DNA of 64,000 nt, taken from Niabella drilacis (GTDB taxonomy: Bacteria > Bacteroidota > Bacteroidia > Chitinophagales > Chitinophagaceae). Position 1 is the first letter of the stretch, and every line of letters starts with the position of its first letter. This document shows positions 8,624 through 18,964 of this stretch, one piece after another. The translations under genes and the position numbers were made by a program. Under the pieces are notes generated by a model. It ran no database searches. It saw only the letters and a program-made list of their open reading frames with translations, and was not told the origin of the DNA. The stretch covers positions 124,001 through 188,000 of the forward strand of contig NZ_FMZO01000003.1 of the NCBI RefSeq assembly GCF_900101395.1, given 5' to 3'.

Positions 8624-9052
8624 ATGATGAAAAGATATGGCTTCCTTATGTTGTTAAGTATGTCGGTTTTGGCAGGCCAGGCCCAGCGGGGCGATGTGCA
8701 GCAGATACAGGCGCTGATGACGCAGCAGGTAACCGCCTGGAACCAGGGAAACCTGGCAGCGTTTATGGGCACCTACTGGAACAGCGATTCGCTCCTTTTT
8801 GTGGGTAAGAATGGCGTTACCTATGGCTGGCAGTCAACGCTGGACAATTACCGGAAAAATTATCCGACAAAGGATGAAATGGGACAGCTGAAATTTACCC
8901 TTTTAAAAATACAAGCCCTGGGAACCGGTTTTTACAACGTAGTAGGAAAATGGCAGCTTACCCGGAAAATGGGCGATCTGCAGGGGCATTTTACCCTGGT
9001 CCTAAAAAAGATATCAGGAAGCTGGAAGATCATCCAGGATCATAGCAGCTGA
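8624..9052 (+). CDS. secreted SnoaL/DUF4440-like (NTF2 fold) protein
   Basis: This 142-residue protein has a signal peptide (about 20 residues ending AGQAQR). The mature domain has the DUF4440/SnoaL pattern: a helical start with TAWNQGNLAAFMGTY, then a cone-shaped NTF2-like sheet ending WKIIQDHSS. Members are often small-molecule binding or isomerase-like periplasmic proteins, and the substrate here is unknown. The chosen start follows a promoter element and gives a clean signal peptide, whereas the longer open frame adds about 49 unlikely residues. Confidence 0.8.
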   Translation: MMKRYGFLMLLSMSVLAGQAQRGDVQQIQALMTQQVTAWNQGNLAAFMGTYWNSDSLLFVGKNGVTYGWQSTLDNYRKNYPTKDEMGQLKFTLLKIQALGTGFYNVVGKWQLTRKMGDLQGHFTLVLKKISGSWKIIQDHSS

Positions 9053-9151
9053 GGCGTATAAACATAGTGACGCTTTAGAAGATCCTTTGATAGTCTCTTT
9101 CAGACGATTACTCCTCTTTGCATAAAACGAATGATCCCGGTTACTATTTTT

Positions 9152-9847
9152 CTACTCCACCCGAACTGCAAATGCTTTCTTTTCAGTTAATGTCTTAACA
9201 TCAAACCCGATCCAATATGGATCAGTTGCGGGAAGCTTTGGCAAATCATTGTATACGTCCAGGTTTACATCCGGTGTATCAAACCTGAAGGATACATATT
9301 GGTTAGCGTTGTGGTTGTTGCCTGGGGTGATGCTGTTGACTAAACTTCCGGACAAACCAATATAAAAAGCCCCTCTGGCATTGAGCCTGATGCCGACCTT
9401 AACCTGATAACCCATCTCTTTAAAGCTGAAGTGCTGAACAACGCCGGCGTTATAATTCCAGTATACGTTATATTTAGGATCGTAATAGCCCGGGGAAATG
9501 GACAGGGATAGTTGCTGGGGATTGATAAATTCACAAAACCCGCCTGTTGGTACTAATGTTTGTTTTGTAAGGACTTGATAAGTAAAAGGGATATTAAGCC
9601 AGATTGTGTCAACCAAAATTGTAGTTTTATTTTTCACATCCGGCAGCATTTTGGAGGGCAGCGTGGTTTCTATCCAAATGGTGTCATCAACGGCATATGT
9701 TTTTTTTACAGGGTAAATCTGGAGCGGTATTTCTATAACTACCGGCTCCGCTAATTTGGCCGGCAATTCCCTGTCCTTCCCGCATTGAAAATTAAATGAA
9801 AGTATGGAGAACAGCATGAATATAGAAACGGTTGCAAATCTTGTCAT
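9152..9847 (-). CDS. exported protein of unknown function
   Basis: This 231-residue protein has an N-terminal hydrophobic segment followed by Cys (SFNFQCGK), so it is either a lipoprotein or a cleaved secreted protein. The body is beta-rich with many aromatic residues and no recognised motif. The start is placed at the ATG at 9847 (MTRFATVSI). A MITE is inserted 54 bp upstream of that codon, so any native promoter further upstream has been displaced. Confidence 0.7.
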   Translation of the reverse strand: MTRFATVSIFMLFSILSFNFQCGKDRELPAKLAEPVVIEIPLQIYPVKKTYAVDDTIWIETTLPSKMLPDVKNKTTILVDTIWLNIPFTYQVLTKQTLVPTGGFCEFINPQQLSLSISPGYYDPKYNVYWNYNAGVVQHFSFKEMGYQVKVGIRLNARGAFYIGLSGSLVNSITPGNNHNANQYVSFRFDTPDVNLDVYNDLPKLPATDPYWIGFDVKTLTEKKAFAVRVE

Positions 9848-9898
9848 ATTTGAAAGTTTCAATATCAAACGTTGAAAAAGAGCCGTTTGCAACACTAT

Positions 9899-10065
9899 TA
9901 AGAGCCTGTTTAATTTTTATTGATGGAATTTATTATGAAGCTATTTTGGAGCGAAACAAGGAAAATTTTGCAGGCATAGTAAGCTACTATGGCGAAAAAT
10001 TTAACGCAGTTGCAGCCCAAAACAGCCATAATAAAGCCATTGAATGAATTTTAAACAGGCTCTAA
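9899..10065. mobile_element. MITE copy 1 (161 bp, TAA target duplication)
   Basis: The element spans 9902-10062. Terminal inverted repeats read GAGCCTGTTTAA and TTAAACAGGCTC, and TAA flanks both sides (9899-9901 and 10063-10065). A second copy at 40083-40243 has exactly the same length with about three mismatches by eye. It encodes no transposase. The GAG ends and 3-bp TNA-type target duplication resemble IS5-group elements, which may mobilise it in trans (inference). An internal palindrome, CATAGTA-AGC-TACTATG, lies near the middle. Confidence 0.85.
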
Positions 10066-10076
10066 GCACTGCTGAG

Positions 10077-10310
10077 TTATTTTACCTCTTCGAAATCGAT
10101 ATACTCTCCCAGTTTGGATTTTTCCTTCCCGGGCGGGGGTGTTTGCGGCGCCGGGTCTGGCTGCGGGTTGCTATCCGGCTGCTGAAACTGTTGCTTCATC
10201 TGTGAAAACTGCTTTTTTATCTGGCGGGTAGTGCGGTATACCGGCAGGGCAACTTTTACAATAAAGTTGTACAGGAAAAAAAGCAATATGGCATATAAAA
10301 TAACAGACAT
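10077..10310 (-). CDS. DUF4834 family small membrane protein
   Basis: This 77-residue protein has one N-terminal membrane helix (about 2-22), a basic amphipathic segment, a Pro/Gln-rich linker and a conserved acidic end (LGEYIDFEEVK). This arrangement is typical of the Bacteroidota DUF4834 family, whose function is not known. It is divergent from rimP, with about 210 bp of gene-free sequence between them. Confidence 0.82.
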   Translation of the reverse strand: MSVILYAILLFFLYNFIVKVALPVYRTTRQIKKQFSQMKQQFQQPDSNPQPDPAPQTPPPGKEKSKLGEYIDFEEVK

Positions 10311-10519
10311 GCGGTAAAGTAAAAGAAATAACGCTACAACTGCAAAATTGTTGTTGCCGCCGGCATTTTTTCATGCCTGGTTTCCCGGCGGCAATGAAAA
10401 CGGATGGGGTTCAGGAAAATAGTAGCAAAAATTACTCTTTTTGCTTTAATTGTCGTAATTTCGCCGCAGAAAAGGAGATTGAGGGAACGGAGGCGTTCCC
10501 TTCTTCTTTTTTCAGAAAT

Positions 10520-10990
10520 ATGGATAAAGAGGCAATCATTCAGAAATTACAGGAAAAAGCAGTTGCGTTGCTAGAGGGAAACCCGTCTCATTTTTTAGTA
10601 GACATCCGCATAAAACCTACCAATAATTTTAAAATATTTATTGATGGTGATAACGGGGTGGGGATTGATGACCTGGTAAAATACAACCGGGCGTTATACA
10701 AGCAGATTGAAGAGGAAGGCCTGTTTCCGGATGGTGATTTTTCCCTTGAAGTATCATCGCCGGGGTTGGACGAGCCGCTGAAGTTACACCGTCAATATGT
10801 TAAGAACACGGGCCGTAATGTTGAAGTGACCTTGTCAGACGGACAAAAAACAGAGGGGGAGTTGCTTTCTGTGACCGGGGATGCCATTGTGGTAGTGGAA
10901 ACCCGGGGTAAGGGGAAAAAAATAGAGAAGCTAGAGCATACGATTTTATTGGAAACAATTAAAACAACAAAAATTCAAATTAAATTTTAA
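10520..10990 (+). CDS. rimP: ribosome maturation factor RimP
   Basis: This 156-residue protein is needed for 30S subunit maturation. The N-terminal alpha/beta domain shows IDGDNGVGIDDLVKYNR and LEVSSPGLDEPL, which are diagnostic. A C-terminal SH3-like domain follows. It is first in the conserved rimP-nusA-infB order seen in most bacteria, with nusA 52 bp downstream. The ATG at 10520 gives the expected family length. The frame is open further upstream, but those residues do not resemble RimP. Confidence 0.95.
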   Translation: MDKEAIIQKLQEKAVALLEGNPSHFLVDIRIKPTNNFKIFIDGDNGVGIDDLVKYNRALYKQIEEEGLFPDGDFSLEVSSPGLDEPLKLHRQYVKNTGRNVEVTLSDGQKTEGELLSVTGDAIVVVETRGKGKKIEKLEHTILLETIKTTKIQIKF

Positions 10991-11042
10991 AAAGTAAACA
11001 GCTCAGGGGCTGTGATTTCATTAAGGTAAATCGTACTTCATT

Positions 11043-12290
11043 ATGGCAAGTATTAATTTAATTGAGGCATTCCAGGATTTTAAAGATGCAGAAAATATAG
11101 ATCGTCCCACAATGATGAAAGTTGTTGAGGATGTGTTCAAAACATTACTCCGTAAGAAATACGGAAGCGATGAGAATTTTGATGTGATCGTTAATGCCGA
11201 AAAAGGCGACCTGGAAATAGTGCGGCACCGGACTATTGTGGAAGATGGGGAAGTGGAAGATCCACTAGCTCAGGTTGCTTATTCCGAGGCTATAAAACTG
11301 GAGCCGGATTATGAAGTAGGGGAGGACCTTTATGAGGAAATAGACCTGATCGATTTTGGGCGCCGGGCGATCCTTGCCGCAAAACAAACGCTGGCAGGCC
11401 GTATCAGCGATCTGAAGAAAAACGTACTGGCCAAAAAATACGAGGACCGTATTGGCGAGATCATCAGTGCGGAAGTATACCAGGTATGGAAAAAGGAGAT
11501 TTTATTGCTGGATGAAGAAGGAAATGAGCTGATCCTTCCTAAAAGCGAGCAGATACCGCAGGATTATTTCAAAAAAGGAGAAAATATCCGCGCAGTGGTA
11601 ACCCGTGTGGATCTGAAGAATAATAACCCGGTGATCATTCTGTCCCGGACGGCTCCCGATTTTCTTGCAAAACTGCTGGAGATCGAAGTGCCGGAGATCT
11701 TTGATGGTCTGATCACTATTAAAAAGATCGTAAGGGAACCGGGGGAAAGAGCAAAAGTGGCTGTGGAATCCTACGATGACCGCATTGATCCGGTGGGCGC
11801 CTGCGTGGGCATGAAAGGAAGCCGGATACATGGCATTGTACGGGAACTGAAAAATGAAAATATTGATGTGATCAACTGGACCACCAATATGCAACTACTG
11901 ATCCAGCGGTCCCTGACCCCCGCTAAAATTACCAGTATGAGCCTGGATCAGGATGGCAAACATGCCAGCATTTTCCTGAAACCGGACCAGGTATCACTGG
12001 CGATTGGCAAGAGAGGTGTGAATATTAAACTGGCTTCAGATCTTACGGGGTATGAGCTGGATGTGTACCGCGATACTGAAGATGAGGAAGAGGAGTTTGA
12101 TGTGGACCTGGAAGAGTTTGCAGATGAAATTGATGAGTGGGTCATTGATGCATTAAAAAAGATCGGCTGTGATACCGCGCGCAGCGTATTGCGGATGTCT
12201 CCCGGCGAACTTGAAAAAAGAGCAGACCTGGAGAAAGAGACGGTTGATGATGTTCGAAAAATTTTACAAGAAGAACTGGAGCGGGAATAG
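11043..12290 (+). CDS. nusA: transcription termination/antitermination factor NusA
   Basis: This 415-residue RNA polymerase-binding factor has an N-terminal domain at 1-125, an S1 domain at about 130-200 and two KH domains at about 200-345 (PVGACVGMKGSRIHGIVREL and LAIGKRGVNIKLASDLTG). The C-terminus is acidic and has one helix-hairpin-helix-like repeat. It lacks the long acidic repeats of the E. coli protein, as is usual in this phylum. It lies between rimP and infB in the standard operon. Confidence 0.97.
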   Translation: MASINLIEAFQDFKDAENIDRPTMMKVVEDVFKTLLRKKYGSDENFDVIVNAEKGDLEIVRHRTIVEDGEVEDPLAQVAYSEAIKLEPDYEVGEDLYEEIDLIDFGRRAILAAKQTLAGRISDLKKNVLAKKYEDRIGEIISAEVYQVWKKEILLLDEEGNELILPKSEQIPQDYFKKGENIRAVVTRVDLKNNNPVIILSRTAPDFLAKLLEIEVPEIFDGLITIKKIVREPGERAKVAVESYDDRIDPVGACVGMKGSRIHGIVRELKNENIDVINWTTNMQLLIQRSLTPAKITSMSLDQDGKHASIFLKPDQVSLAIGKRGVNIKLASDLTGYELDVYRDTEDEEEEFDVDLEEFADEIDEWVIDALKKIGCDTARSVLRMSPGELEKRADLEKETVDDVRKILQEELERE

Positions 12291-12377
12291 TGGTGTTACC
12301 CGGGTATCATTAACGGGTTTTGTGTGAACGATAAACAAAAGGTTTCGCTGTAAGCGGAATAAGGGATAAAAAATTTT

Positions 12378-15296
12378 ATGGTAGAAAAGAAACTTCCAAG
12401 ATTATTACAGGCGGCTAAGGAATTTAACATTGGTCAGGATACCCTTGTCGAGTTCTTAGTAGGGAAAGGTTTTGAACGGGATGATTTAAAGCCTTCCACC
12501 AAACTGACCGACGCCATGTATACGGCCCTGCAACAGGGATTTCATGGAGATAAAGCCGCAAAAATTATCAGCGACCAGGTTGATTTACCAAAGGGATTAG
12601 GTGGCGAAGGCAAGAAACGTCGCGAAGAGGAAGAGGTGCCAAAACCGGCATCGCGCCCGGTTAGTAAAGACGAACCGGTTGTTGAAACGCCTCCTGTTGC
12701 CGAGCCTGTTACGGTTGTGGCAGAGCCTGAGGCCCCGGTTAAAGAGGCGGAAGTACCCGCTGCAGAGCCGGAGCCTGTTCCGCAGCCTGAGGTTACTGAA
12801 AATACAGCAGCAGTACAAGAGGAGGAAGCTCCTGTGGCAAAAACTCCGGTCACCGGTATCGGAGGACCAAAGATCATCGATAAGATTGATCTGTCTGCAA
12901 TAGACTTTTCAACGCGCCCCAAAAAGGTTGCAAAGAAAGAGACCCCGGTTGCAGAAACACCGAAACCCAGGGCTGAAGAACCGGTTGCTGCCAGCCAGGA
13001 GCCGGTAATGCCCGAGCCTCCTGTTGAGGAGAAGCCGGAGGTGAAGGAGAAGCCTGCACCTGTAGAAGAGGAAAAACCTGCGGAAGTGCAGATCACTAAT
13101 ATCCAGGCCGAAAAGATCGAAGGGCCGAAGATTCTTGGTAAGATCGAGCTTCCTGTAGACAGCGATACCCGTCCGAAACGGGATGAAAAGCGGAAGCGGA
13201 AACGTATCCCCATTGAGAAGAAGGAAGTAAAGGCCGATCCGGATCAGCGCAGGCCACACGGAGGCCAGCAAAACCAGGCCGGCCGGAGTGGCGGACATCA
13301 GCATGGCGGCGGCGGACATCATGGAAAAGGCAACTTCAGGGACCGGCACCGCCCGCATCGCGAGGAAAAACAGATCGACGAAAAGGAGATCCAGGAAAAG
13401 ATCCGGGAAACCCAGGCCAAGCTCAGTGGCGGCAGTGGCAACAAGCAAAAAAGCATGCGTGCCAAGGCAAGAAGGGATAAGCGCAATGAAGCAGCCGAAG
13501 CGATGGAGGATGAGGGTGTAGATAAAACATTAAGAGTAACGGAATTCATCAGCGTGAGCGAGCTCGCCAGTCTGATGGATGTAAGCTTCGCAGATGTGAT
13601 CAGTAAATGTATGAGCCTGGGGATCATGGTATCCATCAACCAGCGCCTGGATGCAGAAGTGATCGAACTGGTTGCGAGTGAGTTCGGGTATGATGTATCC
13701 TTTATTGATATGGAGCAGCAGATGGAAATGGAGGAAGAGGCCGAAGAGGAAGACGATGACGCAGAACTGGTTCCAAGAAGCCCGATCGTGACCATCATGG
13801 GACACGTAGACCATGGTAAAACCTCGCTGCTGGACTATATCCGGAATGCCAACGTGGTAGCCGGGGAGGCCGGGGGCATTACCCAGCACATTGGTGCCTA
13901 CCGTGTAAAAGTGGCTGATGGAAAGGAGATCACTTTCCTGGATACCCCGGGTCACGAGGCTTTTACGGCCATGCGTGCAAGAGGTGCCAAGGTTACGGAT
14001 ATAGCCGTCATCGTGGTGGCTGCTGACGACGCGGTGATGCCGCAAACCAGGGAGGCGATCAGCCACGCGCAGGCGGCCGGCGTACCCATGATATTTGCAG
14101 TGAATAAAATTGATAAGGACGGTGCCAACCCCCAGAAAATTTATGAGCAGTTATCGCAAATGAATATCCTGGTAGAAGAATGGGGCGGTAAATTCCAAAG
14201 CCAGGAACTGAGCGCCAAGCAGGGACTGAATGTAGATAAGCTGCTGGAAAAAATATTACTGGAAGCAGAGCTGCTGGATCTGAAAGCAAATCCCGGCAGG
14301 GAGGCTACCGGTACCATCATCGAAGCTACCCTGGATAAAGGCCGGGGATATGTGGCCACGCTCCTGGTGGAAAATGGTACTCTGAAGCCCGGGGATGTGA
14401 TCGTGAGCGGACAATATTTTGGCCGGGTTAAAGCCATGTTTAATGAGCGGAACAAACGCGAAGAGGCCGCCGGCCCTTCTGCACCGGCAGTGGTGCTGGG
14501 CCTGAACGGTGCTCCGCAGGCAGGTGAGAAGTTTAAAGTTTATGAAGAGGAAGCAGAAGCCAAAAGCATTGCCAACCGCCGCTCCCAGATCCTGCGTGAG
14601 CAGGGCATGCGTACCAAGAAGCATATTACCCTGGATGAGATTGGCCGACGCCTGGCATTGGGTAACTTTAAAGAACTGAATGTGATCATTAAAGGGGATG
14701 TGGACGGCTCCGTTGAGGCGCTGAGCGACTCTTTACAGAAGCTTTCTACTGAGGAGATCCTGGTAAGTGTGATCCACAAAGGGGTGGGACAGATCAATGA
14801 AAGCGATATCGTACTGGCAGAAGCTTCTGATGCCATTGTGATCGCGTTCAATGTCCGTCCGTCGCAACAGGCTTCGCAGCTGGCTAATAATGCCGGCATC
14901 GAGATCAAAATGTACTCTATTATTTATACGGCGATCGATGAAGTGAAGAGCGCAATGGAAGGGATGCTGGAGCCTACCATGAAGGAAAAGATCGTTGGTA
15001 ATGTGGAGATCCGGGAAGTATTCAAGTTTGATAAAGCCGTGGTGGCAGGATGTCTGGTACTGGATGGCCGTATCAAGCGCGATAACAAGGTGCGCCTGAT
15101 CCGTGATGGTATTGTGATTTACCCGACAGGAGAAAACGCGGTGGCTGAACTGGGCTCGCTCAAACGGTTTAAGGACGATGCCAAGGAAGTTTTAACCGGA
15201 ATGGAGTGCGGTCTGACCATTAAAAACTACAATGACATTAGGATAGGAGATGTGGTAGAAGCGTATGAACTGGAGGAAGTAAAACGGACTTTGTAA
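12378..15296 (+). CDS. infB: translation initiation factor IF-2
   Basis: This 972-residue GTPase places initiator tRNA on the ribosome. An N-terminal IF2_N domain (about 5-55) is followed by a long low-complexity linker rich in Pro, Glu, Ala and Val (about 75-240), then a basic Gly/His-rich stretch. A second IF2_N-like domain lies near 385-440. The G domain starts at about 474 with GHVDHGKT and also has DTPGHEA and NKID. Domains II-IV complete the protein. The linker's repetitive codons create long antisense open frames that are not genes. Confidence 0.98.
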   Translation: MVEKKLPRLLQAAKEFNIGQDTLVEFLVGKGFERDDLKPSTKLTDAMYTALQQGFHGDKAAKIISDQVDLPKGLGGEGKKRREEEEVPKPASRPVSKDEPVVETPPVAEPVTVVAEPEAPVKEAEVPAAEPEPVPQPEVTENTAAVQEEEAPVAKTPVTGIGGPKIIDKIDLSAIDFSTRPKKVAKKETPVAETPKPRAEEPVAASQEPVMPEPPVEEKPEVKEKPAPVEEEKPAEVQITNIQAEKIEGPKILGKIELPVDSDTRPKRDEKRKRKRIPIEKKEVKADPDQRRPHGGQQNQAGRSGGHQHGGGGHHGKGNFRDRHRPHREEKQIDEKEIQEKIRETQAKLSGGSGNKQKSMRAKARRDKRNEAAEAMEDEGVDKTLRVTEFISVSELASLMDVSFADVISKCMSLGIMVSINQRLDAEVIELVASEFGYDVSFIDMEQQMEMEEEAEEEDDDAELVPRSPIVTIMGHVDHGKTSLLDYIRNANVVAGEAGGITQHIGAYRVKVADGKEITFLDTPGHEAFTAMRARGAKVTDIAVIVVAADDAVMPQTREAISHAQAAGVPMIFAVNKIDKDGANPQKIYEQLSQMNILVEEWGGKFQSQELSAKQGLNVDKLLEKILLEAELLDLKANPGREATGTIIEATLDKGRGYVATLLVENGTLKPGDVIVSGQYFGRVKAMFNERNKREEAAGPSAPAVVLGLNGAPQAGEKFKVYEEEAEAKSIANRRSQILREQGMRTKKHITLDEIGRRLALGNFKELNVIIKGDVDGSVEALSDSLQKLSTEEILVSVIHKGVGQINESDIVLAEASDAIVIAFNVRPSQQASQLANNAGIEIKMYSIIYTAIDEVKSAMEGMLEPTMKEKIVGNVEIREVFKFDKAVVAGCLVLDGRIKRDNKVRLIRDGIVIYPTGENAVAELGSLKRFKDDAKEVLTGMECGLTIKNYNDIRIGDVVEAYELEEVKRTL

Positions 15297-15398
15297 CCCG
15301 CTCCGGCATCAGAAATTACAGATCAGAACATCAGTCGGAACAGCCGGCTGGTGTTTTTCGTTGAAACGGGCAACAAACTTTTGTTAAATACAGTGCTG

Positions 15399-15433
15399 TT
15401 TGGAGGAGGAAATCCCCGGCAGAATTATTTTTG
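15399..15433 (+). promoter_or_regulatory. Bacteroidota promoter of the SurA-like gene (TTTG-N23-TATTTTTG)
   Basis: A -33 TTTG at 15399-15402 and a -7 TATTTTTG at 15426-15433 are spaced by 23 nt. The -7 element ends 4 nt before the ATG at 15438, predicting a leaderless transcript separate from the infB operon. Confidence 0.7.
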
Positions 15434-15437
15434 AATT

Positions 15438-16847
15438 ATGTTTATTATGAATAGAAGAACAGGTCTTTTTTCAATAAAAGGGATGCTGACTGCTTTGGCG
15501 CTATTGCTTTCTGCTGCTGTTATGGCCCAGGGCCGGTCCAGCAAAGAGGTAGTTGATAAAATTATTGGAGTGGTCGGCGACCGGATCATCCTGTATTCCG
15601 ATATTCAGAATGCGATCAAAGATGCAGCACGTTATGGTGAAAAGCTGCCCCCCAATGCCAACTGTATGATTTTTGAGCAGGCCCTGCTTTCGAAGATCCT
15701 GGCCCTGCAGGCAGAGCGCGATTCAATCCCCCTTACTGATGAGGAAGTGGAGGCGCAAATGGATGTTAAAGTGCGCAACCTGATTATGCAATATGGAAGT
15801 CAGGCGGAAGTAGAAACGCTTGCAGGGAAAACGATTTACCAGCTGAAAGATGACCAGCGGCCGTTGATCCGTGAGAATATGCTTGCAGAAGCAATGCGGA
15901 AAAAAGTAGTGAGCGGTGTGCATATCACACCTACTGAGGTAAAGGCTTTTTTTGAAAAAGTACCTGTGGACAGTTTGCCCTTCCTGGAATCCGAGCTGGA
16001 AGTTGGACAGATCTCTATCCTGCCGTCGGCATCCAAGGATGTGGACGAGTACATCTACAACGAAATGCTGAACTATAAAAAACAGATCGAATCCGGTACT
16101 ACCACCTTTGAGGCGCTGGCCAAGCGGGTTTCCGAGGACCCGGGCAGCCGTGAGCGTGGAGGCTCTTATGAGATCAACCGTTCTGATAAATCGACCTGGG
16201 ACCCGGTATTCCTCTCTACGGCATTCCGGTTAAAGGCCGGTGAAATCTCGCAGCCGGTAAAGTCCAACCGTTTTGGCTATTTTCTGATCCAGCAGGTAAG
16301 CCGTCGTGGCGATAATGCCCAGATCAAGATGATTCTGCGGGTGCCCCCCGTTACGGACAATGAGTTAAAAGAGGCGCATGGCCGGCTGGACTCCGTACGT
16401 GCAGAGATCGAATCGAACAAGATCAGTTTTAAAGATGCGGCGTACAAATACAGCGATGATGAGAATGTGAAAAATTATGGTCCCTATGTTTTAGACAGGG
16501 ATGGGTCAACCTATGTAAATATTGATGCGCTGGACCGGGATATGGTAAATACGATCAAGGACATGAAGGTGGGCGATCTGTCGCAACCGGTAAACTTCAC
16601 CAATGATCAGGGTAAAAAAGGAGTAAGACTGGTATACCTGAAGTCCCGTTCGGAGCCGCACCGGTTAAACCTGAATGACGACTATGTTAAGATCGCAGAT
16701 ATGGCCCTGAACCAGAAAAGAAATGAAGAACTGGACAAATGGCTTGAAAAAAAGATTCCCACTTTTTATATACTGATCGATAAACAGCAGGCGGACAGCT
16801 GTCCCAGTCTTTCAAAATATCAGACAACAGAGAACCGGGGTTTTTAA
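15438..16847 (+). CDS. SurA-like periplasmic peptidyl-prolyl isomerase/chaperone
   Basis: This 469-residue exported folding factor for outer-membrane proteins has a signal peptide to about residue 30. The SurA N-terminal chaperone domain (about 35-170) carries DRIILYSDI, typical of the family. Two rotamase (parvulin) domains follow: one near 175-290 with SEDPGSRERGGSYE, and a more divergent one near 295-405. The start at 15438 is supported by a promoter element 4 nt upstream, and a second ATG lies 9 nt downstream. Abundant outer-membrane barrels in this phylum are its likely clients. Confidence 0.9.
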   Translation: MFIMNRRTGLFSIKGMLTALALLLSAAVMAQGRSSKEVVDKIIGVVGDRIILYSDIQNAIKDAARYGEKLPPNANCMIFEQALLSKILALQAERDSIPLTDEEVEAQMDVKVRNLIMQYGSQAEVETLAGKTIYQLKDDQRPLIRENMLAEAMRKKVVSGVHITPTEVKAFFEKVPVDSLPFLESELEVGQISILPSASKDVDEYIYNEMLNYKKQIESGTTTFEALAKRVSEDPGSRERGGSYEINRSDKSTWDPVFLSTAFRLKAGEISQPVKSNRFGYFLIQQVSRRGDNAQIKMILRVPPVTDNELKEAHGRLDSVRAEIESNKISFKDAAYKYSDDENVKNYGPYVLDRDGSTYVNIDALDRDMVNTIKDMKVGDLSQPVNFTNDQGKKGVRLVYLKSRSEPHRLNLNDDYVKIADMALNQKRNEELDKWLEKKIPTFYILIDKQQADSCPSLSKYQTTENRGF

Positions 16848-16855
16848 CAGCGGCT

Positions 16856-16878
16856 ACCGGTTAACCAAACCGGTTTTT
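16856..16878 (+). terminator. intrinsic terminator after the SurA-like gene
   Basis: A 7-bp stem (ACCGGTT with AACCGGT) has a 5-nt loop and is followed by a T-run of five. It lies 9 bp after the stop codon. Confidence 0.65.
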
Positions 16879-16985
16879 CAGCAGGGCGCAGGGTGGAGCT
16901 TTTGCCGTGAATGATCGCCGTATGGCCAAGTTTGCCGGTAGGATATTGTTTGCCCAGTCGGTATAATTTAGTATTTTGCAGGTGC

Positions 16986-17612
16986 ATGATAGTAAGCAAT
17001 CGTCCGTTTCTGTATTCGCCTGTTGTTTCCGGCTCCGGTGAGCATCATAAGATCATTATACTTACAGCACCCTCAGGGGCCGGCAAAACCTCCATTACCC
17101 ATCATTTGTTGAAAAAGATCCCCCAGCTATCTTTTTCCATTTCTGCGGCCACAAGGGAGGCCCGGGCAGGAGAAGTGGATGGAAAAGACTATTATTTCAT
17201 CACGGAGGAAGCGTTTACGGAAAAGATCAAGGCCAGCGAATTTGTAGAGTGGGAGATGGTTTATGAAGGCAAATACTATGGCACACTGAAGAGTGAATTG
17301 CAGCGGCTCTGGAAGCAGAACAGGTACCCGCTGCTGGATATTGATGTAAAAGGAGCCATTCATGTTCAGCAACAGTATCCCAAAGAGAGCCTTTCTGTCT
17401 TTATAGAACCTCCCTCTGTAAAAGAACTGCGAAGACGCCTGATTTCCAGGGGCAGTGAAAGTGAAGAATCCCTGCAGACCCGTTTAAACAAAGCGGAGTA
17501 TGAGTTATCGTTCATCAGCCGGTTTAATAAAGTGGTGGTGAACGACGATCTTGAGGAAGCCTGTGCGGAAACGGAGGCCCTGGTGCGGAAATTCCTGAAT
17601 ATACCCGCCTGA
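16986..17612 (+). CDS. gmk: guanylate kinase
   Basis: This 208-residue cytosolic kinase converts GMP to GDP with ATP. The P-loop is APSGAGKTS, followed by the GMP-binding region (SAATREARAGEVDGKDYYF) and DIDVKGA. The frame is open for 25 codons upstream, but the ATG at 16986 (MIVSNRPF) is chosen because it gives a normal length and follows an imperfect promoter-like GTATTTTG. The first ~18 residues still extend slightly beyond typical guanylate kinases. Confidence 0.95.
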   Translation: MIVSNRPFLYSPVVSGSGEHHKIIILTAPSGAGKTSITHHLLKKIPQLSFSISAATREARAGEVDGKDYYFITEEAFTEKIKASEFVEWEMVYEGKYYGTLKSELQRLWKQNRYPLLDIDVKGAIHVQQQYPKESLSVFIEPPSVKELRRRLISRGSESEESLQTRLNKAEYELSFISRFNKVVVNDDLEEACAETEALVRKFLNIPA

Positions 17613-17640
17613 ACAAAAGCATTTCATGTAGCATTTTATA

Positions 17641-17648
17641 TATCTTTA
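17641..17648 (+). promoter_or_regulatory. probable -7 element (TATCTTTA) of the CNNM/CorC gene
   Basis: TATCTTTA differs from TAnnTTTG only in the last base and ends 4 nt before the ATG at 17653, the same geometry seen at several other genes in the window. Confidence 0.45.
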
Positions 17649-17652
17649 TCTT

Positions 17653-18900
17653 ATGGAATGGCAGCTATTAATGTGGATCGTTTCTTTGCTGTTCATGATC
17701 TTCTTTGCCGGTGTGGAAATGGCTTTCTTTGGCGCCAGCAGGCTGAACATTGAGCTGAAAAGAAAACAAGGCACTTTAACCGGACGGTTGCTGGGTAAAT
17801 TTGTAGATACACCGGCAATTTTCTGGGGAACTACTGTTATAGGGTATATTACGGCCCTTACCATTTTTGTATTGCAGACCAGCGAAGTGCTCATCCCGTT
17901 CTGGCAGAAGAGCGGCATCAATTCCAGAACCGCCCAGATCCTGCTGGAAATCGCTTTTAACACCCTCATTATCCTGATATTTGTCGAATTCATACCCAGG
18001 GCGGTGTTCCGGGCCAACAGCAATACCCTGCTGAGCCGCCTGGCAATGATCATCAATTTCTTCTTATGGCTGTTATATCCCATTACAGCCGCTTTATTCC
18101 GGTTGTCCAACTGGATATTGAAATATGTATTCAATGTGCGCCTGGATAAAGGAAAATCCCCTTTTGCCCGTAATGACCTGCAATTTATGTTTCGCGACAG
18201 CCGCACCACCCTGCGGGAGGAAACCAGCACCCATCTCCTGGAAAATGCGCAGGAGCTGGCCAATATTAAAATAAGGCAGAGCATGGTGCCCCGGAAGGAG
18301 ATCATTGCGGTTGAGGTGAACGCGCCGGTAGAAACGCTGATCCAGAAATTTATTGAAACCAAGAGGAGCCGGATCATTATTTATGAATCGAACATCGACA
18401 ATATCCTCGGCTTTGCCCATGAGCTGGATCTTTTTAAAAAGCCGGCCGATATTGAATCGATCCTGATCCCCATTATTGCCGTTCCGGAAAGCATGACGGC
18501 GGTGGGGCTGATCAATAAATTCAGCAAGGAGTCCAAAAGCATTGCCTGGGTAGTGGATGAGTTTGGGGGTACGGCAGGGATCATCACAATGGAAGACGTG
18601 CTGGAGGAGCTGTTTGGCGAAATATGGGATGAGTACGATACCCAGCTTTTTGTGGAAAAGCGGATATCGGAAGATGAATATATCTTTTCCGGAAGGATGG
18701 AGTTGGATTACCTGGAAAAAAAGTATGATTTTGAATTTGAGGATAAGGAAGATTCGGAAACATTATCGGGGTATATTATTAATTTTTACGAAACGATTCC
18801 TGCACAGAAAGAAAGGATTATTATCGGTGATTTTGAATTTGACGTTCTGGGAGTAAACGATACCCGGATCGAGATGGTCAAAATGAAAAAATTAAAATAG
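17653..18900 (+). CDS. CNNM/CorC-type membrane protein (hemolysin family, DUF21-CBS)
   Basis: This 415-residue protein has an N-terminal DUF21/CNNM membrane domain (about 1-180, three to four helices). A CBS pair follows (about 195-325; MVPRKEIIAVEVN and WVVDEFGGTAGIITMEDVLEELFGEI). A C-terminal CorC/HlyC domain (about 340-412) completes it. The family is linked to magnesium or cobalt efflux and is often misnamed hemolysin. It stands between gmk and tatC with its own putative promoter. Confidence 0.9.
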   Translation: MEWQLLMWIVSLLFMIFFAGVEMAFFGASRLNIELKRKQGTLTGRLLGKFVDTPAIFWGTTVIGYITALTIFVLQTSEVLIPFWQKSGINSRTAQILLEIAFNTLIILIFVEFIPRAVFRANSNTLLSRLAMIINFFLWLLYPITAALFRLSNWILKYVFNVRLDKGKSPFARNDLQFMFRDSRTTLREETSTHLLENAQELANIKIRQSMVPRKEIIAVEVNAPVETLIQKFIETKRSRIIIYESNIDNILGFAHELDLFKKPADIESILIPIIAVPESMTAVGLINKFSKESKSIAWVVDEFGGTAGIITMEDVLEELFGEIWDEYDTQLFVEKRISEDEYIFSGRMELDYLEKKYDFEFEDKEDSETLSGYIINFYETIPAQKERIIIGDFEFDVLGVNDTRIEMVKMKKLK

Positions 18901-18964
18901 ATTTATTAAAAGCCTGACTTTTGCGCATTTTATACGCATCTTTGTCCTCCATTTTTAATATACA

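Noticed and set aside
12542..13213. 223-codon antisense frame, rich in Ser and Gly
   Set aside because: It is the mirror of the low-complexity linker of IF-2, where biased codons remove stops on both strands.
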